Shown here: in pieces, positions 26,347-35,170 of the stretch
Layout of the letters: every line of letters starts with the position of its first letter
Position numbering within the stretch: position 1 is the first letter of the stretch
Origin: Alphaproteobacteria bacterium
GTDB lineage: Bacteria; Pseudomonadota; Alphaproteobacteria; Caulobacterales; Caulobacteraceae
Direction: 5' to 3'
Assembly: GCA_018821435.1 (NCBI GenBank)
Contig: JAHJME010000040.1
Span: 1-64,000, forward strand
Length of the DNA: 64,000 bases
The notes under the pieces: model-generated
The model's input: only the letters and a program-made list of their open reading frames with translations
What the model was told of the DNA's origin: nothing
Database searches by the model: none
Made by a program: the position numbers and the translations under genes

Positions 26347-28863
26347 TTAGAAGGTGTAGGTGACCTTGCCGTAGTAGTAGCCGCCGTTGATCCCGAAGGA
26401 CGAGAACGTCGGGTACTGCGTCACGTAGCCGTTCGCGTTCCCCGTCAGGAAGGTGTTCCGGTAGGCCGGATTCAGCTTGTCGGGGTACTTGTTGAACAGG
26501 TTGTTGGCGCCGATCGTCAGCTTCACGGGCTCGATGATCCGGTAGCTGATCTCGAGGTCCGTGATGAACGTGGCGTCGATCTTGTTGTTGAAGCAGGTCG
26601 GCAGCGTCGTGCCGGTGGTCAGCGGGCAACCGGTGCGGCTGTCGTAACGCGAGGCCGGCCCGTACAGGGTCTCCTTCAGGTTCACCGACAGCTTGTCCCA
26701 GGTCCAGAAGCCGCCCAGCACGAAGCGGTAGTCGGGCGACGTGGTCTCCAGGTTGCCGATCGAGCTCAGGTCGAACAGCGACGCGCCGGCCAGTTGCGGC
26801 GGCGGGGCGGCGATCTTGGTGACCTTGGTGTGGGTGTAGTTACCGGTGAACGACCACTGGATGCTGCCGTAGTCCGCGAGGTCAGTGCTGGTGGTGAGCA
26901 CCAGTTCGACGCCGCGGGTGCGGGTGTTCAGGCCGTTCGTGAAGATGTTGATCCCGGTCTGGGTGACGGTGGGATCCAGGACGTTGCCGTTGGCGATGAT
27001 CGCCGCGCGCACTGCCGGGATGTTCACGTCGCCGCCCGAGCCGAACAGCGAGCCGGAGCCCACCACGCGGTCACGGATCGAGATCTGGTAGGCGTCCAGG
27101 GTGGCGGTGATGCCGTAGCCCGGGTGGGCCACGAAGCCGACGCTGAAGTTACGCGACTTTTCCGGATCCAGGCCGTCGACGCCGACCAGGCGGGCGGCGG
27201 CCGAGTTCGGCGGCAGCTGCACGAAGGCCGAGGTCGGCGACACGTTGGTGGCCGAGTAGTAGCTTTCCGCCAGCGTCGGAGCCCGGAAGCCCGTGCTGGC
27301 CGTGCCGCGGATCGCGAGCATCTCGTTGAAGTCGTAGCGGCCCGTGCCCTTGACGATGAAGGTGTCGCCGAAGTCGCTGAAGTGCTCGTAGCGCGCGGCC
27401 AGGTCGAGCTTCAGGGGCTCTGTGGGCGACAGCGCCACGTTGCCGTAGACGGCGTAGCTGCGCCGTTTGTGCTTGCCGGCGTCGGTGAACTGGAAGCCCG
27501 GGTAGGACTGCGAGCCTTCCTTATAACGCGAGCCGGCGTCGCCCGGCTTGATCTCGTAGCTTTCGCGACGGTACTCGGCCCCGAACGCCACGTTCATCGG
27601 GGTGGCCATGCCCACGTCGTACTCTTTCGAGAAGTCGGCCTGGGTGGTCCACTGGCTGAAGATGAAGGCGCCCGCGTAGAAGTCGGTGGGCGATTGGCCG
27701 GGCGTCGTGGCCGTCGAGGTGTCGATGTAGAGGGAGCGGTTCAGGCTGTCCTTCACATTGATCGAGACGTCGTCCTTGCCGTAGGTCGTGGCGAGATCGA
27801 AGTTCCAGCCGCCGGCCATCTGGCCCTTGAACCCGGTGGTGGCCGAGTAGTCGGTCTCGTAGATCACCTCACGCGGGCTGAAGCCGAACGGGCGCGGCAC
27901 GGTGCCGTCGCGGCCGACCACCAGGTTCGGAACCCGATAGTTTTCATAGGCCGAGGCGTATTTGTCGCCGTAGGTGCCGAAGCTGTAGAGCTCGAACTCG
28001 CCCAACTCGATGCCGAAGTTGTACGAGCCGATGTTGAGCCGGTACTCCGCGTCGCCGGCGATGCGGTTCATGTACGGGAAGTCCGGGTGGCCCGCGAGTT
28101 GCGGATAGCGCGACAGCCTGGACGTCGAGTTGATGTTGAACGCCGTGTTCGTGACCCGGGGGTCGACGTCGCCGCGGAAGCTGTAGTCGTGGTAGCGCGT
28201 CTGGTAGGTGAGGTTCAGGTACGAGTTCGGCACCGGCGCGAAGCCGACGTTGAGCGTCAGGTCGGCCGTCTCGCCGCCGCCGCTCATGTACTTGCCGGCG
28301 CTGGCCGTGGCCGAGCCGCCTTCACTGGCGTCCTTCAGGATGATGTTGATGACGCCGGCGATGGCGTCCGAGCCGTACTGGGCCGCCGCGCCTTCCTGCA
28401 GCACTTCGATGTGGCTGACCGCACCCAGGCTGATGAAGTTCAGGTCGGCCGCCGCGCCGCCCTGGAACGGACCGCCCAGGACCGCCAGGTTGGCCGTGCC
28501 GTGACGGCGCTTGCCGTTGATCAGGACCAGGGCGTGGTTGGGCGATAGCCCCCGCAGCTTGGCCGACAGCGTCAGGTTCGCCGTATCGCCGCCGAACGCC
28601 TGCGCGTTGAAGGACGGCACGTTCTGCGCGATCGCCTGGATCAGGTCGGTCTGACCCACCCGCGACAGCGCCGCTGAATCCAGCACCGTGATCGGCGCCG
28701 GGCTGTCGACGGCGCGAAGCCCCGTCGTGCGCGTGCCGGTTACGATGACCGCGTCGAGTTCCGCTGGATCCGCAGCGGCTCCGTCGGCGGCGCCGGCCTG
28801 GACAGCGCCCGCCATGGCGACGCCCAGAACCAGGGCGCTAGCGCCCGCAAACAACCTTTTCAT
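26347..28863 (-). CDS. TonB-dependent outer-membrane receptor
   Basis: 838 aa from ATG 28863 with GAGGGGGT upstream. The signal peptide MKRLFAGASALVLGVAMAGA is followed by a TonB-box-like LDAVIVTGTR, a plug with LSAKLRGLSPNHALVLINGK and GAAAQYGSDAIAGVINIILK, and a beta-barrel ending VTYTF. The plug signature (NGKRRH, AQYGSDAIAGVIN) belongs to a large receptor group often placed near peptide or amine catabolic genes. The divergent genes for amine oxidase, RidA and M24 peptidase suggest a nitrogenous ligand, by context only. Confidence 0.93.
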   Translation of the reverse strand: MKRLFAGASALVLGVAMAGAVQAGAADGAAADPAELDAVIVTGTRTTGLRAVDSPAPITVLDSAALSRVGQTDLIQAIAQNVPSFNAQAFGGDTANLTLSAKLRGLSPNHALVLINGKRRHGTANLAVLGGPFQGGAAADLNFISLGAVSHIEVLQEGAAAQYGSDAIAGVINIILKDASEGGSATASAGKYMSGGGETADLTLNVGFAPVPNSYLNLTYQTRYHDYSFRGDVDPRVTNTAFNINSTSRLSRYPQLAGHPDFPYMNRIAGDAEYRLNIGSYNFGIELGEFELYSFGTYGDKYASAYENYRVPNLVVGRDGTVPRPFGFSPREVIYETDYSATTGFKGQMAGGWNFDLATTYGKDDVSINVKDSLNRSLYIDTSTATTPGQSPTDFYAGAFIFSQWTTQADFSKEYDVGMATPMNVAFGAEYRRESYEIKPGDAGSRYKEGSQSYPGFQFTDAGKHKRRSYAVYGNVALSPTEPLKLDLAARYEHFSDFGDTFIVKGTGRYDFNEMLAIRGTASTGFRAPTLAESYYSATNVSPTSAFVQLPPNSAAARLVGVDGLDPEKSRNFSVGFVAHPGYGITATLDAYQISIRDRVVGSGSLFGSGGDVNIPAVRAAIIANGNVLDPTVTQTGINIFTNGLNTRTRGVELVLTTSTDLADYGSIQWSFTGNYTHTKVTKIAAPPPQLAGASLFDLSSIGNLETTSPDYRFVLGGFWTWDKLSVNLKETLYGPASRYDSRTGCPLTTGTTLPTCFNNKIDATFITDLEISYRIIEPVKLTIGANNLFNKYPDKLNPAYRNTFLTGNANGYVTQYPTFSSFGINGGYYYGKVTYTF

Positions 28864-29290
28864 TATAAAGACCCCCTCGTTTTCGATGTGGGCCCTTCTC
28901 AGCGCTATTCCCCTCGCGACGGTCGCCTGAAGCATCGGCGCCGCTATGCACAGGCAGCACCACGTGCGTGGTCTCTTGAGTCAATAAGCCCGGGGCGCGG
29001 CGTTACACGGGTATTTGTTTCATGATGAAAATATTGGCTTCAATAGCTCGTGACGAAGCATGATTATTGGATTTGACGAGTTGGCAGATTCGACAACATA
29101 AGTGATTTCTGATGTCGCAAAACTGACATGGGCGTCAATTGGTGATTTATTGCGCGAAACCTGCCGCTTCTCTCGCCACGGGACAGTGAAACTGCCCAAG
29201 GCGTGATCGTCCATCTTGTCAGCGAACCGCAGGCCCAGCCGTCTGGGATGGCCCGTCCCTTGAGACGGCGCGCGAGCAGGGGAGCGGGTC
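28864..29290. promoter_or_regulatory. 427-bp divergent intergenic region with an operator-like dyad
   Basis: The gap between the receptor gene and the amine oxidase gene is clearly AT-richer than its flanks between about 29010 and 29160. A dyad ACCACG-TG-CGTGGT (28959-28972) and a TTGACT hexamer (minus strand, 28979-28984) lie on the receptor side, but no matching -10 was seen at normal spacing. A 64-codon frame inside the AT-rich part is not supported as a gene. Confidence 0.4.
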
Positions 29291-30895
29291 GTGGGCCTAA
29301 GTCGTCGGAATTTCCTGCACAGGATCGGGGCGGTGGGCGGCTATGCGGCCGCCTATTCCGCGATGGTCAGCCTGGGCCTGATGGCCACGCCGGCGAAGGC
29401 GGGGCCGCTGCAGCTTCCGGCCAACCTGGGCGCGGGCAAGAGCGTGGTGGTGCTGGGCGGCGGCATCGCCGGCCTGACCGCGGCCTACGAACTGGAGCGC
29501 GCCGGCTTCACCGTCACCGTGCTGGAGGCGCGCGACCGGGTGGGCGGGCGCAACTGGACCCTGCGCAACGGCTCCAAGGTCGAGATGGTGGGCGAGGCGA
29601 CCCAGACGGTCTCATTCTCGGACGGTCTCTATATGAATGCCGGCCCGGCCCGGATTCCCAGTCACCACGAAGGCCTGCTGGGCTATTGCGACAAGCTGGG
29701 CGTGCCGCTGGAGGTGGAGATCAATTCCAGCCGCAGCGCCTATTTCTGGTCGGCCGGCTCGAACGGCGGCAAGCCGATCCAGATGCGCCAGGGGGTCAAC
29801 GACACCCGCGGCTATATCTCCGAGCTGCTGGCCAAGGCGCTCAACAAGGGCGCGTTGGACCAGGACCTGACCCTCGAGGACAAGGAAAGGCTGCTCCCGT
29901 TCCTGCGGGCGTATGGCGACCTCGACGAGGGCATGGCGTTCAAGGGCACCGAGCGGTCCGGTTTCGCCCAGGTTCCGGGCGCGGCGGCGCAGTTCGGCAA
30001 GGGCCGCGACCCGCTGCCCCTGAAGGAGCTGCTGGCCAACGATCAGCTGCGCTCAACGCTGTTCGAGGACATGGTCTACATGCAAGCGACCATGTTCCAG
30101 CCCATCGGCGGCATGGACCGGATCGCCGCCGGCTTCCAGCGGGCGATCAAGAGCCCGGTGATCATGAACGCCGAGGTGCTGCAGATCCGCCAGACGGCCG
30201 GCGGCGTCGCGGTGGCGTGGCGCGACCGGACCGGTGGCCCGGGCCAGGTGACCCAGGCCGACTTCGCCGTGGTGACCATCCCGCTCAACATCCTGGCCAA
30301 GATCGACACCAATTTCGACAAGCCGGTGAAGGTCGCCATCGCCGCGGTGCCCTACGATTATTCCAACAAGATCGGCTTCGACGCGCCGCGCTTCTGGGAG
30401 AAGCAGCAGATCTTCGGCGGTATCTCGTTCGTCGGCGGCGACACGGGGCTGGTCTGGTACCCGTCGAACGGCCTGCACACCGCGCGCGGCATGCTGCTGG
30501 CCTGCTACGGCTCGGGACCGAACGCCAAGGGCTTCGCCGAGAAGTCGCTGCAGGACCAGATCGCCGTGGCGAAGGGGGTCGTCGGCCGCCTGCACCCGGG
30601 ACACGAGGGCGAACTGACCAATCCGGTGGTGGTGAACTGGAGCAAGATCCCGTTCAACATGGGCCCCTGGCCGGCCTGGAACGGGGTTGGCGGCCAGGAG
30701 GGTCACCTGGACGATCCCAACTACCGCCTGCTGAACCAACCGCACGGCCGCGTCTATTTCTCGGGCGCCCACCTGTCGCAGATGCCCGGCTGGCAGGAAG
30801 GCGCTGTGCTTTCGGCGCAGCGGACCCTAGGCCAGATCGCGACCCGCGTGTCACAGTCCGTCGCGGAGCGCCGCGTCGCGCGGCCCGCGGCCTGA
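29291..30895 (+). CDS. flavin monoamine oxidase-family protein, Tat-exported
   Basis: 534 aa from GTG 29291. The N-terminus LSRRNFLHRIGAVGG is a twin-arginine signal. The FAD-binding motif VVVLGGGIAGLTAAYELERAG lies at about residues 52-72, followed by LEARDRVGGRNWT and a C-terminal FAD-contact region GRVYFSGAHLSQMPGWQEGA. Such enzymes oxidise amines or amino acids to imines with release of H2O2 and ammonia, here in the periplasm. The exported RidA encoded 20 nt downstream fits removal of the imine product. Confidence 0.9.
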   Translation: MGLSRRNFLHRIGAVGGYAAAYSAMVSLGLMATPAKAGPLQLPANLGAGKSVVVLGGGIAGLTAAYELERAGFTVTVLEARDRVGGRNWTLRNGSKVEMVGEATQTVSFSDGLYMNAGPARIPSHHEGLLGYCDKLGVPLEVEINSSRSAYFWSAGSNGGKPIQMRQGVNDTRGYISELLAKALNKGALDQDLTLEDKERLLPFLRAYGDLDEGMAFKGTERSGFAQVPGAAAQFGKGRDPLPLKELLANDQLRSTLFEDMVYMQATMFQPIGGMDRIAAGFQRAIKSPVIMNAEVLQIRQTAGGVAVAWRDRTGGPGQVTQADFAVVTIPLNILAKIDTNFDKPVKVAIAAVPYDYSNKIGFDAPRFWEKQQIFGGISFVGGDTGLVWYPSNGLHTARGMLLACYGSGPNAKGFAEKSLQDQIAVAKGVVGRLHPGHEGELTNPVVVNWSKIPFNMGPWPAWNGVGGQEGHLDDPNYRLLNQPHGRVYFSGAHLSQMPGWQEGAVLSAQRTLGQIATRVSQSVAERRVARPAA

Positions 30896-30914
30896 ACCCT
30901 TCGAGAGGAAATCC

Positions 30915-31391
30915 ATGCGCAAAGTCCTGCTACCCGCCGTCCTGTTCGCGCTCGCCGCGGGTGCGGCCCAGGCCCAGAACGTCCACGTCAATCCGACGAA
31001 CGGCTTCATCGCCCAGGCGGTGAAGGTCCCGGCTGGATCAGAAACCCTCTACGTCAGCGGCATCACGCCCGATCCGGTGGCGGGCGCGCCGGCGGCCACG
31101 CCGTTCGGCGACACCAAGACCCAGGTCATCAGCATCCTGACCAAGATCCAGGGGATCATGAAGGCTCAGGGCTATGAGCTGAGCGATAGCGTGATGATGC
31201 GGGTGCTGCTGGTCGGCGATCCGGCCAAAGGCGGCGGCATGGACTTCGCCGGCATGATGGAAGGCTACAACCAGTTCTACGGGCCGCTGAAGAACAAGCC
31301 CGCGCGGATCACATCCCAGGTCGCCGCTCTGGTGCGGCCCGGGATGTTCGCCGAGATCGAAGTGCAGGCGGCCAAGGCGCCCGCGAAGTAG
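30915..31391 (+). CDS. exported RidA-family protein
   Basis: 158 aa; ATG 30915 with AGAGGA upstream, 20 nt after the amine oxidase stop. A signal peptide (LLPAVLFALAAGAAQAQ) precedes a RidA/YjgF/Rid domain with LYVSGITPDP and KPARITSQVAALVRPG, which retains the Arg expected to bind the substrate carboxylate. RidA hydrolyses reactive enamine/imine intermediates, normally in the cytoplasm. Export and pairing with a Tat-type amine oxidase suggest periplasmic imine clearance. Confidence 0.88.
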   Translation: MRKVLLPAVLFALAAGAAQAQNVHVNPTNGFIAQAVKVPAGSETLYVSGITPDPVAGAPAATPFGDTKTQVISILTKIQGIMKAQGYELSDSVMMRVLLVGDPAKGGGMDFAGMMEGYNQFYGPLKNKPARITSQVAALVRPGMFAEIEVQAAKAPAK

Positions 31392-31394
31392 CGT

Positions 31395-31715
31395 CTAGCT
31401 GCCGGAGAAGGGCGTCGCGCGCAGCGCGGCGCTCACGGCCGGGGCGTTGAGCGCGGTCTCGGCGCCGCCGACGGCGGCGCGATAGCAAGCCGAGCGACGA
31501 ACCTCGACCTGCACGTCGCGGGCGCTGAAGCTCGAGGCTCCGCACGCACTGACGGCGGCGCGATCGATGCGGCCGGCCATGGTCGACGCACCGGCGGCGG
31601 ACGACAGGTCCAGGCCGGCCGGCGAGACGGCGATCGATGTGGTGACGACGGGCGCCGCCATCGCGGGGGCGGCGAGGGTGAGGGCGGCGACGGCCGCGAG
31701 AGCCAGAAGCTTCAT
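31395..31715 (-). CDS. UrcA-family periplasmic protein
   Basis: 106 aa with an obvious signal peptide (MKLLALAAVAALTLAAPAMA). The mature part shows the UrcA pattern: SIAVSPAGLDLSSAAGASTMAGRIDRAAVSACG and a second Cys in RRSACYRAAV, probably forming a disulfide. The family is widespread in Caulobacterales and Sphingomonadales; its function is unknown. It converges on the RidA gene with only 3 nt between stops. Confidence 0.8.
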   Translation of the reverse strand: MKLLALAAVAALTLAAPAMAAPVVTTSIAVSPAGLDLSSAAGASTMAGRIDRAAVSACGASSFSARDVQVEVRRSACYRAAVGGAETALNAPAVSAALRATPFSGS

Positions 31716-31926
31716 GGGGTAATCCTTCCTGGAAGCCGGTCGATGCGCCGGCTCTTTGTCATTGAGTCCTACGTAGTGCGCGTCATTCGGGCGTGGAACC
31801 CATCGCGACGCTCATTTCACGGGCAAGTGAGCGAAAACAGCGCCAGTTTGACGAAAATGGCTTCGGGACACCCGTCGACACAACCGGGCCTTGAGCCGGC
31901 GCCGGAGTCGCGCGAGCTTCACGGCC

Positions 31927-33162
31927 ATGGATCGACGCAGACTTCTGACCCTTGGCGTGGCCGGCCTCGCCCTCACCACCGTCCCCTTCGCCGCCGGCGC
32001 GGCCGACCTCCCGGGGCGGTTGCCCAACGCGCCGCCGCCGATCGGCGCAGCCGAGCGCCAGGCGCGGATCGCCAAGGCCCAGAAGCTGATGCGCGAGCAG
32101 GGCGTCTCGGCGCTGCTGGTCGAGCCGGGCTCGAGCCTGATCTATTTTACCGGCATCCACTGGAGCCGCAGCGAGCGCCTGACCTGCGCGATCATCCCCG
32201 CCGAGGGCGAGATCGGGGTGGTCACACCCTTCTTCGAGGAGCCGTCGGTGCGCGAGAGCCTGGGCGTGCCGGCCCAGGTCCGCACCTGGCAGGAGCATGA
32301 GGACCCGCTGGCGCTGGTGGCTGGGTGGCTCAAAGACCGCAAGCTGGGTTCGGGTGTCATCGGCATCGAGGAGACCAACCGCTACTTCATCGTCGACGGA
32401 CTGAAGCGGAATCTGCCGACGGCGACCCTGAAGAACGGCGCGCCGATCGTTCGCGGCTGCCGAATGATCAAGTCTCCGGCCGAGATCGCCCTGATGCAGC
32501 ACGCCACCGACATCACCATCGCCGCCTACCGCTATGCGATCCCCAAGGTCGAGGCGGAGATGCACCCCTCGGACATCGGCCGGCTGATGAACCAGGCCAC
32601 CGTCGCCCTGGGCGGCGAGCCCGAGTTCGAGCTGATCCTGCTGGGCGAGGCCTCGGCCTATCCGCACGGCTCGGGCAAGCCGCAGGCGGTGAAGGCCGGC
32701 GAAGTCGTGCTGATGGACTGCGGCTGCACGGTGGAGGGCTACCAGTCCGACGTCTCGCGCACATTCGTCTTCGGCGAGCCCACGGCCAAACAGCGCAAGG
32801 TGTGGAGCGAGGTCCAGCGGGGCCAGCAGATCGCCTTCGAGGCGGCGAAGCTGGGCGCGGCGGCGGGCAGCGTCGACGATGCGGCGCGGGGCTATTACGT
32901 CGGCCTGGGCTACGGCCCCGACTACAAGCTGCCCGGCCTGTCGCACCGGACCGGCCACGGCATCGGCCTGGACGGCCACGAGCCGGTGAACCTCGTGCGG
33001 GGCGAGACGACGAAGCTGGCGCCCGGCATGTGCTTCTCGGACGAGCCCGGGATTTACATCCCCGGCGAGTTCGGCGTGCGGCTGGAGGACTGCTTCCACA
33101 TGACCGAGACCGGCCCGAAGTGGTTCTCGCAGCCCTCGGTCTCGATCGAGAAGCCGGTCTAG
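31927..33162 (+). CDS. M24-family metallopeptidase (Xaa-Pro aminopeptidase-like), exported
   Basis: 411 aa from ATG 31927. The N-terminus MDRRRLLTLGVAGLALTTVP is a hydrophobic export signal of Tat-like character. An N-terminal creatinase/prolidase domain is followed by the M24 pita-bread domain with metal ligands in MDCGCTVEGYQSDVSRTF (two Asp), HRTGHGIGLDGHE (His), SDEPGIYIPGEFGVRLED (two Glu). It should cleave N-terminal residues before proline in the periplasm. Its position next to a TonB receptor gene and amine oxidase suggests peptide or amino-acid scavenging. Confidence 0.9.
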   Translation: MDRRRLLTLGVAGLALTTVPFAAGAADLPGRLPNAPPPIGAAERQARIAKAQKLMREQGVSALLVEPGSSLIYFTGIHWSRSERLTCAIIPAEGEIGVVTPFFEEPSVRESLGVPAQVRTWQEHEDPLALVAGWLKDRKLGSGVIGIEETNRYFIVDGLKRNLPTATLKNGAPIVRGCRMIKSPAEIALMQHATDITIAAYRYAIPKVEAEMHPSDIGRLMNQATVALGGEPEFELILLGEASAYPHGSGKPQAVKAGEVVLMDCGCTVEGYQSDVSRTFVFGEPTAKQRKVWSEVQRGQQIAFEAAKLGAAAGSVDDAARGYYVGLGYGPDYKLPGLSHRTGHGIGLDGHEPVNLVRGETTKLAPGMCFSDEPGIYIPGEFGVRLEDCFHMTETGPKWFSQPSVSIEKPV

Positions 33163-33180
33163 CGCCGCACAGGCCGGCGA

Positions 33181-34188
33181 TCAGACCCCGTAGTACTCGC
33201 GATACCAGTCCACGAAGCGGCCGACGCCGACCTCGACGGTGGTCGAGGGGGCGTAGTCGAGGACGGCGCGGGTCTCCGCGGTGTCGGCCTCGGTGCGGGC
33301 GACGTCGCCCGGCTGCATGGGCATGAAGTTGATCTGGGCGGTCTTGCCCAGCTTCTCCTGCAGCACCTCGATGTAGCGCATCAGTTCGACGCGCCGGCCG
33401 GCGCCCAGGTTCAGGATGCGCCAGGGCGCGGCGCTGGTGGCCGGGTCGGGCGCCTCGGAATTCCAGCCGGGGTTCGCCACCGGCGGGCGGTCCAGCGCCG
33501 CCAGCAGGCCGTCGACGATGTCCTCCACATAGGTGAAGTCGCGCTGCATCCGGCCCTCGCCGTACACGTCGATCGGCTGGCCCTTGAGGATGGCGTCGGT
33601 GAACTTGAACAGCGCCATGTCGGGGCGACCCCAAGGGCCATAGACCGTGAAGAAGCGGAAGCCCGTCGAGGGGATGCCGAACAGATGGGCGTAGGAATGG
33701 GCCATGCTCTCGTTGGCGAGCTTGGTGGCGGCGTAGAGCGTGATGGGGTGCGGAGCCGCGTCGTGGACGTTGAAAGGCAGGTTGTTGTGGTTGCCGTAGA
33801 CCGAGCTGGTCGAGGCGAACACCAGGTGCTTCGGCTGGACGGCGCGGCAGCCCTCCAGGATGTTCAGGAAGCCGACGACGTTGGAGTCCACGTAAGTCTC
33901 GGGGCTCTCCAGGCTGTAGCGGACGCCGGCCTGGGCTGCGAGGTTCACCACCCGATCCGGCTTCACCTCGGCGAACAGGGCCGGGACGCCCTCACGGTCG
34001 GCCAGATCGAGCTTGGCGTGCCGATAGCCCTTGTGGGCTTCCAGGATCGCCAAACGCGCGGCCTTGAGCTTGGGGTCGTAGTAGGAATTCAGGCTGTCGA
34101 GGCCGACCACCGTCTCGCCGCGCTCAAGCAGCCGGCGGCTCAGGTGGAAACCGATGAAGCCGGCCGAGCCGGTGACCAGTGTCGTCAA
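33181..34188 (-). CDS. UDP-glucuronate 4-epimerase-like NAD-dependent epimerase
   Basis: 335 aa from TTG 34188, with GAGG seven bases upstream and no in-frame ATG near. Extended SDR fold: LVTGSAGFIGFHL binds NAD, the catalytic Ser lies in FASTSSVYG and the YxxxK pair in YAATK. Segments AAQAGVRYSLESPETYVDSN and FFTVYGPWGRPDMA are typical of UDP-glucuronate epimerases (CapI/LpsL type), which supply UDP-galacturonate for LPS or capsule. It ends 16 nt from the convergent M24 peptidase gene. Confidence 0.9.
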   Translation of the reverse strand: MTTLVTGSAGFIGFHLSRRLLERGETVVGLDSLNSYYDPKLKAARLAILEAHKGYRHAKLDLADREGVPALFAEVKPDRVVNLAAQAGVRYSLESPETYVDSNVVGFLNILEGCRAVQPKHLVFASTSSVYGNHNNLPFNVHDAAPHPITLYAATKLANESMAHSYAHLFGIPSTGFRFFTVYGPWGRPDMALFKFTDAILKGQPIDVYGEGRMQRDFTYVEDIVDGLLAALDRPPVANPGWNSEAPDPATSAAPWRILNLGAGRRVELMRYIEVLQEKLGKTAQINFMPMQPGDVARTEADTAETRAVLDYAPSTTVEVGVGRFVDWYREYYGV

Positions 34189-34260
34189 TGCGTCGCCTCA
34201 CTGCCTGCGCCGATGCGCAAGCGTCCCTAGCGGCGACCGGGTTGCAAGGGCCTTAAGACC

Positions 34261-35103
34261 TCAGCGGGCGGCGAGGCCCACGACGTCGGGCAGGCGCGAG
34301 ACCTGGGCGGCCTCTGTGCTGGCAAGGTTGCGGGCGGCCATGACATCGCCGGCGCGCAGTTGGGTCAGCACCGGGAACATCGCCGACAGCATGGCCGTGA
34401 GCAGGCCCAAGCGGCCCTCACGCCAGCCGCCACGGCCCACATAGCCGCGCAGGAACGTGCCCGCGCCCGTGAACAGGCCGGCGGCCAAGCTGGTCGCGCG
34501 ACCAGCGTCGGCCATGTCCTCGGCGGAGAGGGCGGTAAGTCGGTTCAGGCGCTCCATGAGGCCGCCGACGTCGCGGCCCAGCGAGCGGCGAATGGCGCCC
34601 GTGAGCGCGCCGCCGGGTTTGCCAGCCATAACGGCCGGCGCGTTGACGCGCCGCGGCTCCCACGCCTTCAGGCCGCGCTTGTAGAGGCGCGCGCCAGCGC
34701 GGGCGCTGAGTGCGCCGGCCCAGCCGTCGCGCACCCGGGTTTCGCCCACATAGTTGTCGATGGGGAGGTCGTACCAGTCGCCGGCCGGGCGCATCTGCAG
34801 CACGGCGCGGATTTCCCAGGCCAGCGCGGCGTCGACCAGTTCGTCGGGATCGATCTCGAGAATCCAGTCGCCGGAGCAGGCTTCGACGCCGGCGGCCTTG
34901 CGCTGGCTTTCCAGCGGGAAGATGCCGTCGATGACGATGGCGCCCTGGCGGCGCGCAACCTCTTGCGACCGGTCGGTGCAGCGGTCGGCGACCACCACGA
35001 TCTCATCACAGAAGGAAAGTTTGCGCAGACACTCCGAGAGCTGCGCATCCTGGTTCTGCACGCAAACGAGCGCAGATAGCCTGACCACCCCGAACGCTCC
35101 CAT
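34261..35103 (-). CDS. WaaE/KdtX-like family 2 glycosyltransferase
   Basis: 280 aa. The N-terminal GT-A half has LSALVCVQNQDAQLSECLRK, CDEIVVVADRCTDRS and the DXD-type LEIDPDELVDA, as in the WaaE/KdtX group of LPS-core glycosyltransferases. The C-terminal half (GRDVGGLMERLNRLTALSAEDMADAGR) is helical. It is probably co-transcribed with the UDP-sugar epimerase gene 72 nt downstream, which may make its donor. The acceptor is unknown. Confidence 0.82.
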   Translation of the reverse strand: MGAFGVVRLSALVCVQNQDAQLSECLRKLSFCDEIVVVADRCTDRSQEVARRQGAIVIDGIFPLESQRKAAGVEACSGDWILEIDPDELVDAALAWEIRAVLQMRPAGDWYDLPIDNYVGETRVRDGWAGALSARAGARLYKRGLKAWEPRRVNAPAVMAGKPGGALTGAIRRSLGRDVGGLMERLNRLTALSAEDMADAGRATSLAAGLFTGAGTFLRGYVGRGGWREGRLGLLTAMLSAMFPVLTQLRAGDVMAARNLASTEAAQVSRLPDVVGLAAR

Positions 35104-35170
35104 CCCGACCCCGTTATGAGGTAAGACGCCGCCCTTGGGGTTCGCCCCCCGGCCAAGCTTTAGACTTTGT

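Noticed and set aside
26120..26629. Minus-strand frame across the putative sRNA and terminators
   Set aside because: It runs through two hairpin terminators and into the TonB receptor gene in another frame; likely spurious.
29020..29214. 64-codon minus-strand frame in the AT-rich receptor/oxidase intergenic region
   Set aside because: No ribosome-binding site, no motif, and it lies where divergent promoters are expected.
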